NCBI RefSeq assembly: GCF_035920345.1
Contig: NZ_CP109149.1
Span: forward strand, 1,178,001 to 1,242,000
DNA: 64,000 nt
DNA from: Nocardia vinacea
GTDB lineage: Bacteria > Actinomycetota > Actinomycetes > Mycobacteriales > Mycobacteriaceae
Reading direction: 5' to 3'
Positions within the stretch are counted from its first letter, which is position 1. Each line of letters starts with the position of its first letter. Under the pieces are notes generated by a model. That model was not told the origin of the DNA. It saw nothing but the letters and a program-made list of their open reading frames with translations, and searched no databases. The position numbers were made by a program, and so were the translations under genes. Shown piece after piece: positions 55,186 to 63,785 of the stretch.

Positions 55186-56124
55186 TCAGTTACGAAGCAG
55201 CCGATCCAGTTCGACCAGCCAGGGTACCGCGACGGCCATGGTCGGGACCACCAGGATGGCCGCCGATCCCAGATACGCCGCCGAGGCGACCCGAATATCG
55301 CCGATCCGTCCACCCAGGCGCTGGATGCGGATCAGGGTGGTCGGCCCGCCCGCGGCGAGCGCGCCCTGCGGAGCGGTGGATTTGGCGCACGCGACCAGCG
55401 CACGGGCCAGCGGCTTCGGGCCGGTCACCTTCACCGCCGAGTCGTCGGCGAGCAGTTCGATCAGCAGTTTCACCGAGCCGAGTGCGGCCTTGCTGCGCAC
55501 CACCCGGGGGAATGCCTCGTGCACCGCGGTGAATGCCTCGAGCACCAGATCGTGCCGGGCGCGCAGATGCGAGCGCTCATGACTGACGATGGCGGTGACC
55601 TCGGCGTCCTGCAGGCTGGTCAGCGTGCCTTCGCTCAGTACGACCCGCTGGCGCAGGCCGGGCAGACAGTAGGCGATCGGCTCGGTGGAGGCGAGCACTC
55701 GGATATCGGCGGCGCGGCGCTGCGGTCCGCTCTGGTCGAGCAGATCGACGAGCATGCGGTGGCGCGCCCGACGCCTGCGGGTGTGCACGCCGACACACAC
55801 GATCGCGTACATCAGCCGAGCGCCGACCAGCAGGGTCAACGCGAAGACGAAGACATAGGCCAGCCACAGCGGCAGTCCGAGCGCGTCGATTTCCCGGGCC
55901 GGGGAGGTGGTCGGGCGACCGTTCGGTCCGGGGACGAGTAGTTGGGCGGCGATGGCCAGGCCCGAGCCGAATGCGCTGAGCACGGCGGCGAGCGCGATGG
56001 CCTGCCATAACACGAGCGCGGCGCGCGGAGTCCGATACGGCCAGGTCGCGCGGCTCAGCAGCGCTGGGGCAGGCCCCGCGAGAAGCAAAGCGAGACCGGC
56101 GAAGACCGGCGCGGTTGCGTTCAT
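55186..56124 (-). CDS. M56-family membrane metallopeptidase (Rv1845c, BlaR-like)
   Basis: 312 residues with four or five membrane helices and the zinc-protease motif HERSH (in IVSHERSHLRARHD). The extracellular penicillin-sensor domain of true BlaR1 is missing. In mycobacteria the counterpart lies next to the BlaI repressor gene, as here (64 bp apart), and is thought to help inactivate it. Signal and substrate are unknown. The frame starts at the ATG 56124. Confidence 0.9.
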   Translation of the reverse strand: MNATAPVFAGLALLLAGPAPALLSRATWPYRTPRAALVLWQAIALAAVLSAFGSGLAIAAQLLVPGPNGRPTTSPAREIDALGLPLWLAYVFVFALTLLVGARLMYAIVCVGVHTRRRRARHRMLVDLLDQSGPQRRAADIRVLASTEPIAYCLPGLRQRVVLSEGTLTSLQDAEVTAIVSHERSHLRARHDLVLEAFTAVHEAFPRVVRSKAALGSVKLLIELLADDSAVKVTGPKPLARALVACAKSTAPQGALAAGGPTTLIRIQRLGGRIGDIRVASAAYLGSAAILVVPTMAVAVPWLVELDRLLRN

Positions 56125-56188
56125 CGAGTCAGCTCACTGCGTTGTGGGGCCAGGGCACTCACCTCATTGTGAGGCCAGGATCCCAAGA

Positions 56189-56581
56189 CTACTGCTTCGG
56201 CGGCGCAGTATCTTCGGATGCCTCGAGCTTAGCGAGTGCTTCCCGCAACGCGTCCGTATCGTCCCTGCCGACCTGTTCGACGAAATGCACGAGCGCCGCC
56301 GCGCGGCTGCCCGCCACATCGGCCTGCTGCAATGCGTCGACCATCAAGCTGGCCACCAGTTCGTCGCGGGTGTGCACCGGGGCGTAGCGGTGAGCGCGGT
56401 CGTCGCGGCGCTGAACCACCAGGTTCTTCTTCGCCAGCCGTTGCAGCACCGTCATCACCGTGGTGTACGCGAGCTCACGGCGGGCGGCCAAAGCCTCGTG
56501 TACCTGCCGTACGGTCTGCGGCTCGTCACTGGACCACAGCTGGTCCATGACCGCTTTCTCGAGTTCACCAAGTCCTGCCAT
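56189..56581 (-). CDS. blaI: BlaI/MecI/CopY-family transcriptional repressor
   Basis: 130 residues. The winged helix-turn-helix reads LGELEKAVMDQLWSSDEPQT, then VRQVHEALAARRELAYTTVM; YTTVMTVLQRLAKKNLV follows, and an acidic dimerisation end. The M. tuberculosis counterpart Rv1846c represses blaC, sigC and the ATP synthase genes and is released when cell-wall synthesis is disturbed. A dyad at 56616-56632 in its own upstream region is a candidate autoregulatory operator. In this genome an iron-transport operon has been inserted upstream. Confidence 0.93.
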   Translation of the reverse strand: MAGLGELEKAVMDQLWSSDEPQTVRQVHEALAARRELAYTTVMTVLQRLAKKNLVVQRRDDRAHRYAPVHTRDELVASLMVDALQQADVAGSRAAALVHFVEQVGRDDTDALREALAKLEASEDTAPPKQ

Positions 56582-56615
56582 TCCACAAGTTTACGGACTC
56601 AACGACACAATTGCG

Positions 56616-56632
56616 TACTACACCCCGTCGTA
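56616..56632. promoter_or_regulatory. Candidate BlaI operator
   Basis: TACTAC-ACCCC-GTCGTA is a dyad (one mismatch) with TAC/GTA half-sites like those of MecI/BlaI. It is 35 bp upstream of the blaI start, where an autorepressor site should be, and also 21 bp after the ATPase stop. Confidence 0.55.
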
Positions 56633-56652
56633 ACTACCTGATAGCTGGTGTG

Positions 56653-57468
56653 TCATTTGTCATACCCGGGCAAGATGTGCCGGGTTCCGATGGGCACGAT
56701 CATCGGACGGCCGGAGACCGGATCCTCGAGGACCGAGGCATCGAGATCGAAGACCTCGCGCAGCAATGTGACATCGATGATATCGGCGGGCGCACCCTGG
56801 GCGACGATGCGTCCGTCGCGCATGACGATGAGTCGGTCGCTGTAGCGAATGGCCAGGTTGAGATCGTGCAGCACCATCACCACGGTGCGGCCGAGCTCGT
56901 CGTGCAGCCGGTCGATCAGGTCCAGGACCTCGATCGAATGTGCGAGGTCGAGGTAGGTGGTCGGCTCGTCGAGCAGCAGAATATCGGTGCCCTGGGCCAG
57001 TGCCATCGAGATCCAGGCGCGTTGGCGCTGACCGCCGGACAACTCGTCGAGTGAGCGATCGGCCAGGTCGGCGATGCCTGTGGCCGCGAGTGCGGACATG
57101 ACCTCGGCCTCGTCGGTGGCCGACCACTGCCGGATCCAGGACTGATGCGGATGACGCCCGCGCGCAACGAGATCCGCGACGGTGAGCCCTTCGGGCGCGA
57201 CCGGCGACTGCGGGAGCATGCCGATGATGCGTGCCACATCCTTGGTCTTCATCATCGAAATCGCCTTGCCGTCCAACAGGATTCGCCCCTGGCGGGGACG
57301 CAGCAGGCGGCCGAGTGAGCGCAGCATGGTCGACTTGCCGCAGCCGTTCGGGCCGATGACGGTGGTGACGACACCGGGTGCGATATCGATATCGAGTCCG
57401 TCGACGACGACGCGATCGCCGTAGCCGAGGGTGACTTCCTGCGCGGAGAGCCGCGAATCGATGGTCAT
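56653..57468 (-). CDS. Iron-siderophore ABC transporter ATPase (FecE/FepC type)
   Basis: 271 residues. Walker A GPNGCGKST (39-47), signature LSGGQRQR (143-150), Walker B ILLLDEP with TTYLD (the siderophore-family D-loop), H-loop VMVLHDLNLA, and the RYSDRLIVMRDG ending typical of FecE-like proteins. It drives uptake through the two FecCD permeases and overlaps the second by four bases. It should be part of the IdeR-type regulated operon read from 59745. No substrate-binding protein is in the operon. Confidence 0.94.
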   Translation of the reverse strand: MTIDSRLSAQEVTLGYGDRVVVDGLDIDIAPGVVTTVIGPNGCGKSTMLRSLGRLLRPRQGRILLDGKAISMMKTKDVARIIGMLPQSPVAPEGLTVADLVARGRHPHQSWIRQWSATDEAEVMSALAATGIADLADRSLDELSGGQRQRAWISMALAQGTDILLLDEPTTYLDLAHSIEVLDLIDRLHDELGRTVVMVLHDLNLAIRYSDRLIVMRDGRIVAQGAPADIIDVTLLREVFDLDASVLEDPVSGRPMIVPIGTRHILPGYDK

Positions 57469-58616
57469 GACAGGGTCGCCTTCCGATTCATACGCACGAG
57501 CAGGTAGAGCAGGAACGGTCCGCCGAAGGCGGCGGTCACGACACCGACCGGCAGATCGACCGGAAACAGCGTGCGCGAGGCCACATCCGCGCCGACTACC
57601 AGAATGGCACCGATGAGCGCCGAGCCGATGAGTGGTTCGCCAGGAGTTCGCAGCAGTCGGCGCGCGATCTGCGGTGCGGCGAGCGCCACAAAAGTGACCG
57701 GACCGACGGCCGCCGTGGCGACGGACGCGGCCACGACGGCCGCGCCGATCAATAGCGTCTGCTGAGTCTGGATGCGCACGCCGAGCACGCGGGTGGTGTC
57801 GGTGCCGAGACGGAGTGCGGCAAGGGTTCGTGCGGAGCCCACCGCGACCACGACGACAACGCCCAGGGCCAGCACGGCCGGGACGAGTTTGGTGCGGTCC
57901 GCGCTATTGAGCGAGCCATTGAGCCAGAGTTGCGCGCGAGCCGCGTCCTGCAGGCTGGCGCGGGTGAGCAGAAAGCTGATGCCGGACAACAACAATGCGT
58001 TCACCCCGATGCCGATCAGTACCAGTCGCATCGGCGTGACGCCGCGGTCGCCGGTCACGCTGCGACCCCAGGCGAGGAGGTAGATCACGATCGCGGTGAG
58101 CAAACCTCCGGTCAGTGCTGCCAGCGGTGCGCCGATGCTCGCGGCGAGTCCCGTTGTCGCGCCGCCGGTTCCGACCAGTACCGCGACCGCGCCGAGGCTC
58201 GAGCCGGTGGTGATGCCGAGCATATCCGGTGCGGCGAGTGGGTTGTGCAGGATCGATTGGGTGATCGCGCCAGCGATGCCGAGGGCCGCACCGACGACCG
58301 CGGCGGTGAGCGCGCGCGGCAATCGGGACTCCAGCACGATGAAGCGCTGGGAACGGGTGCCGCCGCCGCTGAGCACATCGAGTACTCGGTCGATCGGAAT
58401 GTGGGCTTCGCCGAAGGCGATATCGAGGCAGAACAGTGTGAGCACGGTCGCGGCGAGCGCCAGAACTATGAGCGTCATGGTGGGGCGCAACACAATCGAC
58501 ACCGGACCGAGGCGCAGGGCGGGGCGGATGCGGCGCAACGGCGCCGTCGACGGAATACCGCTGGGCCCGGTCGCGGTGTTATCCGAGGAGATTTCGTCCA
58601 TGATTCGTTCGCTCAT
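57465..58616 (-). CDS. Iron-siderophore ABC permease, FecCD family
   Basis: About 383 residues with nine or ten hydrophobic segments. FecCD signatures are RLPRALTAAVVGAALGIAGA, ITQSILHNPLAAPDMLGITTG and the C-terminal GPVTFVALAAPQIARRL. It forms half of the membrane channel with the next permease. The ATG at 58616 (GGGGAGC upstream) is preferred to the open frame up to 58655. An N-terminal acidic stretch of about 40 residues precedes the first helix, longer than usual. Confidence 0.93.
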   Translation of the reverse strand: MSERIMDEISSDNTATGPSGIPSTAPLRRIRPALRLGPVSIVLRPTMTLIVLALAATVLTLFCLDIAFGEAHIPIDRVLDVLSGGGTRSQRFIVLESRLPRALTAAVVGAALGIAGAITQSILHNPLAAPDMLGITTGSSLGAVAVLVGTGGATTGLAASIGAPLAALTGGLLTAIVIYLLAWGRSVTGDRGVTPMRLVLIGIGVNALLLSGISFLLTRASLQDAARAQLWLNGSLNSADRTKLVPAVLALGVVVVVAVGSARTLAALRLGTDTTRVLGVRIQTQQTLLIGAAVVAASVATAAVGPVTFVALAAPQIARRLLRTPGEPLIGSALIGAILVVGADVASRTLFPVDLPVGVVTAAFGGPFLLYLLVRMNRKATLS

Positions 58617-58671
58617 GGATGCTCCCCGGTGGCCCGCAAATTCGTGCGCGGCCATCGCTGTGACATCTCCC

Positions 58672-59745
58672 TCACAGGCTCACCAACTTCTTGCGACGAA
58701 CCAGCAGAATGAAGAACGGTGCACCCAGGGCCGAGATCATCACGCCGACCTGTAATTCGCCCGGCCGCGCCACAATTCGCCCGACCACATCGGCGACCAG
58801 CAGCAGCAACGCACCGAGCAGTCCGGAGTACGGGATCAGCCAGCGATAGTCGGGACCGGTGAAAACCCTTGCGACATGCGGCACTATCAATCCGATGAAT
58901 GCGATCGGGCCGACCGCCGCTGTCGCGGCACCGCACAGCAATACGATCGCCGCCAGGCCGAGCGCACGGCTGCGTCCGATATGCACCCCGAGTCCGCGCG
59001 CGACCTCGTCACCGAGGCTCAGCAGATTCAGGCCGGGCGCAGCCGCGACGGCCAGCACAACGCCGATCGCCAAGAACGGCAGCACCTGCCAGAACACCTC
59101 GGCATCGCGCCCGTTCACCGTGCCGACCACCCAGAATCGGTAGGTGTCCAGCGCAGCATTGTCCATAAGGACAATGGCATTCGTCATCGCCTGCAGGAAT
59201 GCGGTCACCGCGGCGCCGGCCAGCACCAGGCTGAGCGGGCTCGCCTTGCCACCGCCGATTGCGGACACACCGAACACCACCAGCCCGGCGATCAGCGCCC
59301 CCGCGAAGGCGAACCAGATGTACTGCTCGGGTGCGGTCAGCGCGAACAGGTAAATGCTCAGCGCTGCAAGGAAGGCCGCGCCGGCGTTCAAACCGAGCAG
59401 GCCCGCGTCGGCGAGTGGGTTGCGGGTGTAGCCCTGGATCAGCGCACCCGCGATGCCGAGTGCGAGCCCGGTGACCAGCCCGAGTGCGGTGCGCGGCAAG
59501 CGAAGTCCGCGCACGATCTCCTCCGCGGTCGACCCGGCGGGACAGGTGAACGGCCCGCCCGGGCAGCTGAGGGCATTGTGCACGGCGTCGTAGACGGTGC
59601 CGGGGGACAGCGATCGGGTGCCGATGGCGATGCTGGCCACGGTGGCGATGAGGAGCAGTGCGGTCAACGCGACGAGTCCGAGCCGGCGACTGCGCGCTGT
59701 ATTCGTTCGTCGCGCCCCCGGCGCGATGGTGCCTGATGCCGTCAC
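58672..59745 (-). CDS. Iron-siderophore ABC permease, FecCD family
   Basis: 357 residues. RLPRTALGLVTGLALGIAGA, LIQGYTRNPLADAGLLGLNAG and GPIAFIGLIVPHVAR are the FecCD signatures; about nine transmembrane helices. It pairs with the permease 56 bp downstream. It is the first gene of the operon and has an iron box at 59792-59810, 47 bp before the start, so it is expected to be induced when iron is scarce. The transporter brings ferric-siderophore across the plasma membrane. Confidence 0.94.
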   Translation of the reverse strand: MTASGTIAPGARRTNTARSRRLGLVALTALLLIATVASIAIGTRSLSPGTVYDAVHNALSCPGGPFTCPAGSTAEEIVRGLRLPRTALGLVTGLALGIAGALIQGYTRNPLADAGLLGLNAGAAFLAALSIYLFALTAPEQYIWFAFAGALIAGLVVFGVSAIGGGKASPLSLVLAGAAVTAFLQAMTNAIVLMDNAALDTYRFWVVGTVNGRDAEVFWQVLPFLAIGVVLAVAAAPGLNLLSLGDEVARGLGVHIGRSRALGLAAIVLLCGAATAAVGPIAFIGLIVPHVARVFTGPDYRWLIPYSGLLGALLLLVADVVGRIVARPGELQVGVMISALGAPFFILLVRRKKLVSL

Positions 59746-59791
59746 GGCGACGAACTACTCCTGACTCGATATCTGGAATCCGATAGCTAGG

Positions 59792-59810
59792 TCTGGTAAG
59801 CCTAACCTAT
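59792..59810. promoter_or_regulatory. IdeR/DtxR iron box between FecCD operon and divergent gene
   Basis: Read on the minus strand, ATAGGTTAGGCTTACCAGA matches the 19-base IdeR consensus (TTAGGTTAGGCTAACCTAA) at about 15 positions. It lies 47 bp from the permease start and 44 bp from the 59854 gene start, so it could control both. Confidence 0.8.
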
Positions 59811-59853
59811 CTTTGCAATCCGACCCATCACGGAGCCGACCCGAGGAGGTTCG

Positions 59854-60567
59854 ATGTCCGAGCCAGTCACGACCTATCTGCCTCGCCAGTCCCAGGTGGC
59901 ATTCGGTAGGGCCTGTGCCCGGTTGCGCTCGTTGCAACCCGAACATCCGCGGGTATATGCGGTGGCCGCCATGTCCGAGCAGGGCAAACGACGCTGGTGG
60001 CGGCTGGCCGACGGGTTGCGCGAGGGGCGGATCGAACTGATGTATCGACGGCACGCCGCCGAAATGATCAGCGCCGATACCGCCGCCGAAGTGGTGGCGA
60101 CCGCACTGATCCACGCGGTGATCGGCCGGGTGGTCGCGCTGCTGGTGGCCGAGGGTCGGGTCTGGGATCCGGGTCTCGAGAATCTGTGGCTCCATACCGA
60201 CAACGACGGTGGCATCGACTGGGCGGGCTTGGCGGACACCACGATTCGTGTGCTCGACGGTGATCGGCTCGCTGGGGAGGCCGGGGTGGTCACCTTGCCG
60301 TGCGAGCGGGCGATGTACGTCTGGCTCGCGCATCGGTGTGAGCCGTCGCTGCGGTTGATTCAGCGGACATTGGCGGGCTGCTCGGGGCTCGGCGAGCGCC
60401 GATTCTGGTCGCTGGTAGGTGAATCCATTGTGGGTGCGGCCACTTATGTGCCGGATCTGGCGCGGACGGATTCGCTGGTCGGCGCGCGCCGGGGTGAGGG
60501 GTTGCTGTCGACGCTGGAAGAGCGTGGTTTGCCGGTGCGACGCGTTGTGGGTTGCCTGGTTCGATAG
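59854..60567 (+). CDS. Protein of unknown function divergent from the iron transporter (possible FhuF-like fold)
   Basis: 237 residues. The layout (helical start, TAAEVVATALIHAVIGRVVA, LENLWLHTDNDGGIDWAGLA, then a helical end SLRLIQRTLAGCSGLGERRF and WSLVGESIVGAATYV) resembles FhuF/IucA-type ferric-siderophore reductases. The C-terminal CC...C..C iron-sulfur motif of FhuF is absent, so it may be a diverged partner or not a reductase. The shared iron box supports a role in iron acquisition. The start ATG 59854 has GAGGAGG upstream. Confidence 0.6.
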   Translation: MSEPVTTYLPRQSQVAFGRACARLRSLQPEHPRVYAVAAMSEQGKRRWWRLADGLREGRIELMYRRHAAEMISADTAAEVVATALIHAVIGRVVALLVAEGRVWDPGLENLWLHTDNDGGIDWAGLADTTIRVLDGDRLAGEAGVVTLPCERAMYVWLAHRCEPSLRLIQRTLAGCSGLGERRFWSLVGESIVGAATYVPDLARTDSLVGARRGEGLLSTLEERGLPVRRVVGCLVR

Positions 60568-60699
60568 TTGCTGCCGGTCATGCCCGGGTGCCGAGTCCGT
60601 AGTCGTGGAGCGTGGAATGGGTTCCGGGAGAAAGTGTCTGGTAGTCCGCATGGCCTTGATCGAATGCGTCACCGCGAGCATCCTGCAATACGACAGGAG

Positions 60700-60729
60700 T
60701 TGCTCACTTAGGTAAGCCTGACCTATACT
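60700..60729 (+). promoter_or_regulatory. Iron-regulated sigma-70 promoter with IdeR box
   Basis: TTGCTC (-35, 60700-60705) and TATACT (-10, 60724-60729) are 18 bp apart. Between and over them lies TTAGGTAAGCCTGACCTAT (60708-60726), about 15 of 19 matches to the IdeR consensus. Binding of Fe-IdeR there would block the polymerase. Predicted start of transcription about 60736. Confidence 0.85.
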
Positions 60730-60735
60730 AGGTTC

Positions 60736-60832
60736 GGCGTTGGGATCGGCCGAGTGTTCCGGAGGGCTGCCGTGAACCCCCGATCCACTGCCGCGGCGGG
60801 CTCCACGTGCGTGTGGAGCCCGCCGCTCTGTC
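60736..60832 (+). ncRNA. mrsI: Iron-responsive small RNA, probable MrsI ortholog
   Basis: A transcript of about 97 nt would run from the IdeR-controlled promoter to a strong terminator. Its 5' part can fold GGATCGG (60743-60749) with CCGATCC (60780-60786), exposing a 30-base loop that includes TTCCGGAGGG. The terminator is a perfect 14-bp stem (60793-60806 with 60813-60826) ending TCTGTCT. M. tuberculosis MrsI (ncRv11846) is an IdeR-repressed sRNA of similar size that lies between Rv1846c and Rv1847; here the order is BlaI, inserted iron genes, this RNA, then the Rv1847-like gene. It is expected to repress iron-rich nonessential proteins when iron is low. Confidence 0.75.
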
Positions 60833-60899
60833 TCGGCGAGCGAACGCCGGGAAGTAACCGTCGTGCGAGGGCCGGGACGCCCTGTGCCAAGGTGAATGC

Positions 60900-61355
60900 A
60901 TGACACAGCAGGAAGTTGCCCAGATCGAGTCGCTGGCCGACGTGACGCCCGAGCTGATGACCGAGCTCAGCAAGAACACCTTCACCGATCTGATCGGCCT
61001 CGAATTCACCGAGGTCACCCCGGATCGGGTGCGCGGCGAGTTGACCGCGGGGCCGCAGTTGCTGCAGCTGGCCGGCATTGTCAACGGCGGCGTGTACTGC
61101 ACGGTCGTCGAAACGCTGGCCAGCGTCGGCGGCGGGGTCTGGTACAACGCCCAGGGCAATAAGGGCACCGTGGTCGGGGTGAACAACAACACCGACTTCC
61201 TGCGCTCGGTCCGCGAGGGCAAGCTCTTCGGCGAGGCGACGCCGCTGCACCGCGGCCGCCTGCAGCAGCTGTGGCAGGTCGTGCTGACCGATGTCGAGGG
61301 TCGCACGGTGGCGCGCGGCCAGGTGCGGCTGCAGAACCTGCCCGCCCGTGATTGA
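60900..61355 (+). CDS. PaaI-type hotdog thioesterase (Rv1847-like)
   Basis: 151 residues. The hotdog core is GLEFTEVTPDRVRGELTAGP, then LAGIVNGGVYCTVVETLASV (helix with the catalytic Gly/Glu area) and GVNNNTDFLRSVREG. It should hydrolyse a small acyl-CoA. A conserved neighbour of the urease operon in mycobacteria, about 67 bp before ureA here. The first ATG at 60900 is used; SD CCAAGG is weak. It might be read from the sRNA promoter only if the terminator is bypassed. Confidence 0.9.
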   Translation: MTQQEVAQIESLADVTPELMTELSKNTFTDLIGLEFTEVTPDRVRGELTAGPQLLQLAGIVNGGVYCTVVETLASVGGGVWYNAQGNKGTVVGVNNNTDFLRSVREGKLFGEATPLHRGRLQQLWQVVLTDVEGRTVARGQVRLQNLPARD

Positions 61356-61422
61356 TCGGCGCTCCCGGAACGGGCGTGCCAGAATTACCGTCATTCCGAT
61401 CCAAGAGCGCTGAGGAGCCCGG

Positions 61423-61725
61423 ATGCGACTGTCGCCGCACGAGCAGGAACGGCTGCTGCTGAGCTACGCGGCCGAACTGGCCCGGCGCAGGCAGGCGCGC
61501 GGGCTCGAGCTGAACTATCCGGAGGCGGTCGCGCTGATCACCGATCATGTGCTCGAGGGTGCGCGCGACGGGCGCACGGTCGCGGAGCTGATGTCCTCGG
61601 GGCGAACGGTTCTCACGCGTGCCGATGTGATGGAGGGGGTGCCGGAGATGATCCACGACGTGCAGGTCGAGGCCACCTTCCCGGATGGCACCAAGCTGGT
61701 CACCGTGCACCATCCGATCGGCTAG
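61423..61725 (+). CDS. ureA: Urease gamma subunit
   Basis: 100 residues, normal for Ure[41 protein letters not shown] and [13 protein letters not shown] are the family blocks. It forms the (UreABC)3 or higher complex with the next two genes and hydrolyses urea to ammonia and carbamate. It is the first gene of the operon ureA-ureB-ureC, with 7 bp to ureB. Confidence 0.97.
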   Translation: MRLSPHEQERLLLSYAAELARRRQARGLELNYPEAVALITDHVLEGARDGRTVAELMSSGRTVLTRADVMEGVPEMIHDVQVEATFPDGTKLVTVHHPIG

Positions 61726-61732
61726 GGCGACC

Positions 61733-62050
61733 ATGATTCCGGGTGAATACCTCTGCGCCGAGGGCACTATCGAGCTCAACGCGGGCGCCGACCGCATCGA
61801 GCTCGATGTCGTGAATACCGGTGACCGACCGGTCCAGGTCGGCAGCCATGTGCATTTCCCGCAGGCCAATGCCGCGCTGCGCTTCGATCGGGAGGCCGCG
61901 CACGGACGTCGGCTCGATATTCCCGCCGGTACCGCAGTGCGCTTCGAACCCGGTCTCGGCCAACGGGTTTCGCTGATTCCGCTCGGCGGGGCGCGCGAGG
62001 TGCACGGCATCAGCCTGAATCCCCCCGGACGTTTGGACGGTGCGTCATGA
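61733..62050 (+). CDS. ureB: Urease beta subunit
   Basis: 105 residues. [17 protein letters not shown], then [28 protein letters not shown] and [21 protein letters not shown] are standard UreB. It caps the active-site subunit. The ATG at 61733 is chosen because the upstream frame is not family-like. Its last four bases (ATGA) overlap the ureC start, so the two are translationally coupled. Confidence 0.97.
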   Translation: MIPGEYLCAEGTIELNAGADRIELDVVNTGDRPVQVGSHVHFPQANAALRFDREAAHGRRLDIPAGTAVRFEPGLGQRVSLIPLGGAREVHGISLNPPGRLDGAS

Positions 62051-63768
62051 GTGAGCTGAGCCGCGCGCGCTACGCCGAGCTGTTCGGTCCGACCACCGGC
62101 GACCGAATTCGCCTGGCGGATACCGATCTGCTGATCGAGATCACCGAAGACCGCAGCGGCGGACCGGGTCTCGCGGGCGATGAGGCCGTCTTCGGCGGCG
62201 GCAAGGTGCTGCGCGAATCCATGGGCCAGGCCCGCGCGACCCGCGCCGACGGCACCCCCGACACTGTGATAACCGGCGTGGTCATCATCGACCACTGGGG
62301 AATCATCAAGGCCGACGTGGGAATTCGCGACGGCCGCATCGGTGCGATCGGCAAGGCGGGCAATCCGGACACCATGAACGGCGTGCATCCGGATCTGGTG
62401 GTCGGCCCGAATACCGAGATCATCGCGGGCAACGGCCGCATCCTCACCGCGGGCGCCATCGACTGTCATGTGCACTTCATCTGTCCGCAGCTGATGGACG
62501 AGGCGCTGGGCGGCGGCATCACCACATTGATCGGCGGCGGCACCGGCCCGGCCGAGGGCAGCAAGGCGACCACCGTGACGCCCGGATCCTGGCATCTGGC
62601 CCGGATGTTGGAGGCCACCGACGCCTGGCCGATGAATATCGTGTTGCTGGGCAAGGGCAATACCGTCAGTGCCGAATCCATGTGGGAGCAATTGCGCGGA
62701 GGCGCGGCGGGGTTCAAGCTGCACGAGGATTGGGGTTCCACCCCGGCCGCCATCGATGCCTGTCTCACCGTCGCTGATGCGGCGGGTGTGCAGGTGGCGC
62801 TGCACTCGGACACCTTGAACGAAGCCGGATTCGTCGAGGACACGCTCGGCGCCATCGCGGGCCGCGGCATCCACGCGTATCACACCGAGGGCGCGGGCGG
62901 CGGGCACGCACCCGACATCATCACCGTCGCTGCACATCTCAATGTGCTACCCAGCTCGACCAACCCGACCCGTCCGCATACCGTCAATACCCTGGACGAG
63001 CACCTGGACATGCTCATGGTGTGCCACCACCTCAGCGCGTCCATCCCGGAGGATCTCGCCTTCGCGGAGAGTCGAATTCGGCCCTCCACCATCGCCGCCG
63101 AGGATCTGCTGCACGATCTCGGCGCGATTTCCATGATCGGCAGCGACTCCCAGGCCATGGGCCGCATCGGCGAGGTCGTCATGCGCACCTGGCAGACCGC
63201 GCACGTCATGAAGCGCCGCCGCGGCGCGCTGGCCGGCGACGGCGCCGCCGATAACGCCCGCGTGCGGCGCTATATCGCGAAATACACCATCTGCCCGGCC
63301 ATTGCGCACGGACTCGACCACGAAATCGGTTCGGTCGAGGTCGGCAAGCTCGCCGACCTCGTGCTGTGGGATCCGGCGTTCTTCGGTGTCCGCCCGCATG
63401 CCGTCCTCAAGGGCGGCGCGATCGCCTGGGCTGCCATGGGCGACGCCAACGCCTCCATCCCCACCCCGCAGCCGGTGCTGCCGCGACCCATGTTCGGTGC
63501 CGCACCACTGGCCGCCGCCGCGACCTCGTTGCACTTCGTATCCGAACAAGCCGTCGAGGACGGACTCGCCGACCGTTTGGGCCTGCGCCGAAAACTGGCT
63601 CCCGTCAAGAACGTTCGTCGCGTTACCAAGGCGGATATGCCGAACAATGACGCCATGCCACGGATCGAAGTAGATCCGGATACCTTCACCGTGCGCATCG
63701 ACGGCGAGGTCTGGACCGAGCAGCCCGCCACCGAATTGCCCATGGCCCAGCGCTACTTCCTGTTCTGA
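62047..63768 (+). CDS. ureC: Urease alpha (catalytic) subunit
   Basis: 573 residues, full length. Nickel ligands: HVHFICPQ (first His pair), the carbamylated lysine in FKLHEDWG with its His, [24 protein letters not shown], and the Asp of [11 protein letters not shown]; the flap MVCHHLS has the mobile Cys/His. All catalytic residues are present, so the enzyme should be active once nickel is delivered. The accessory genes ureF, ureG, ureD do not follow directly: after the stop comes an unrelated frame. Confidence 0.98.
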   Translation: MSELSRARYAELFGPTTGDRIRLADTDLLIEITEDRSGGPGLAGDEAVFGGGKVLRESMGQARATRADGTPDTVITGVVIIDHWGIIKADVGIRDGRIGAIGKAGNPDTMNGVHPDLVVGPNTEIIAGNGRILTAGAIDCHVHFICPQLMDEALGGGITTLIGGGTGPAEGSKATTVTPGSWHLARMLEATDAWPMNIVLLGKGNTVSAESMWEQLRGGAAGFKLHEDWGSTPAAIDACLTVADAAGVQVALHSDTLNEAGFVEDTLGAIAGRGIHAYHTEGAGGGHAPDIITVAAHLNVLPSSTNPTRPHTVNTLDEHLDMLMVCHHLSASIPEDLAFAESRIRPSTIAAEDLLHDLGAISMIGSDSQAMGRIGEVVMRTWQTAHVMKRRRGALAGDGAADNARVRRYIAKYTICPAIAHGLDHEIGSVEVGKLADLVLWDPAFFGVRPHAVLKGGAIAWAAMGDANASIPTPQPVLPRPMFGAAPLAAAATSLHFVSEQAVEDGLADRLGLRRKLAPVKNVRRVTKADMPNNDAMPRIEVDPDTFTVRIDGEVWTEQPATELPMAQRYFLF

Positions 63769-63785
63769 TCGGCGGTGCGGGCAAC

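Noticed and set aside
61081..62937. A 618-codon minus-strand frame across thioesterase, ureA, ureB and ureC
   Set aside because: Crosses four conserved genes and their boundaries on the other strand.
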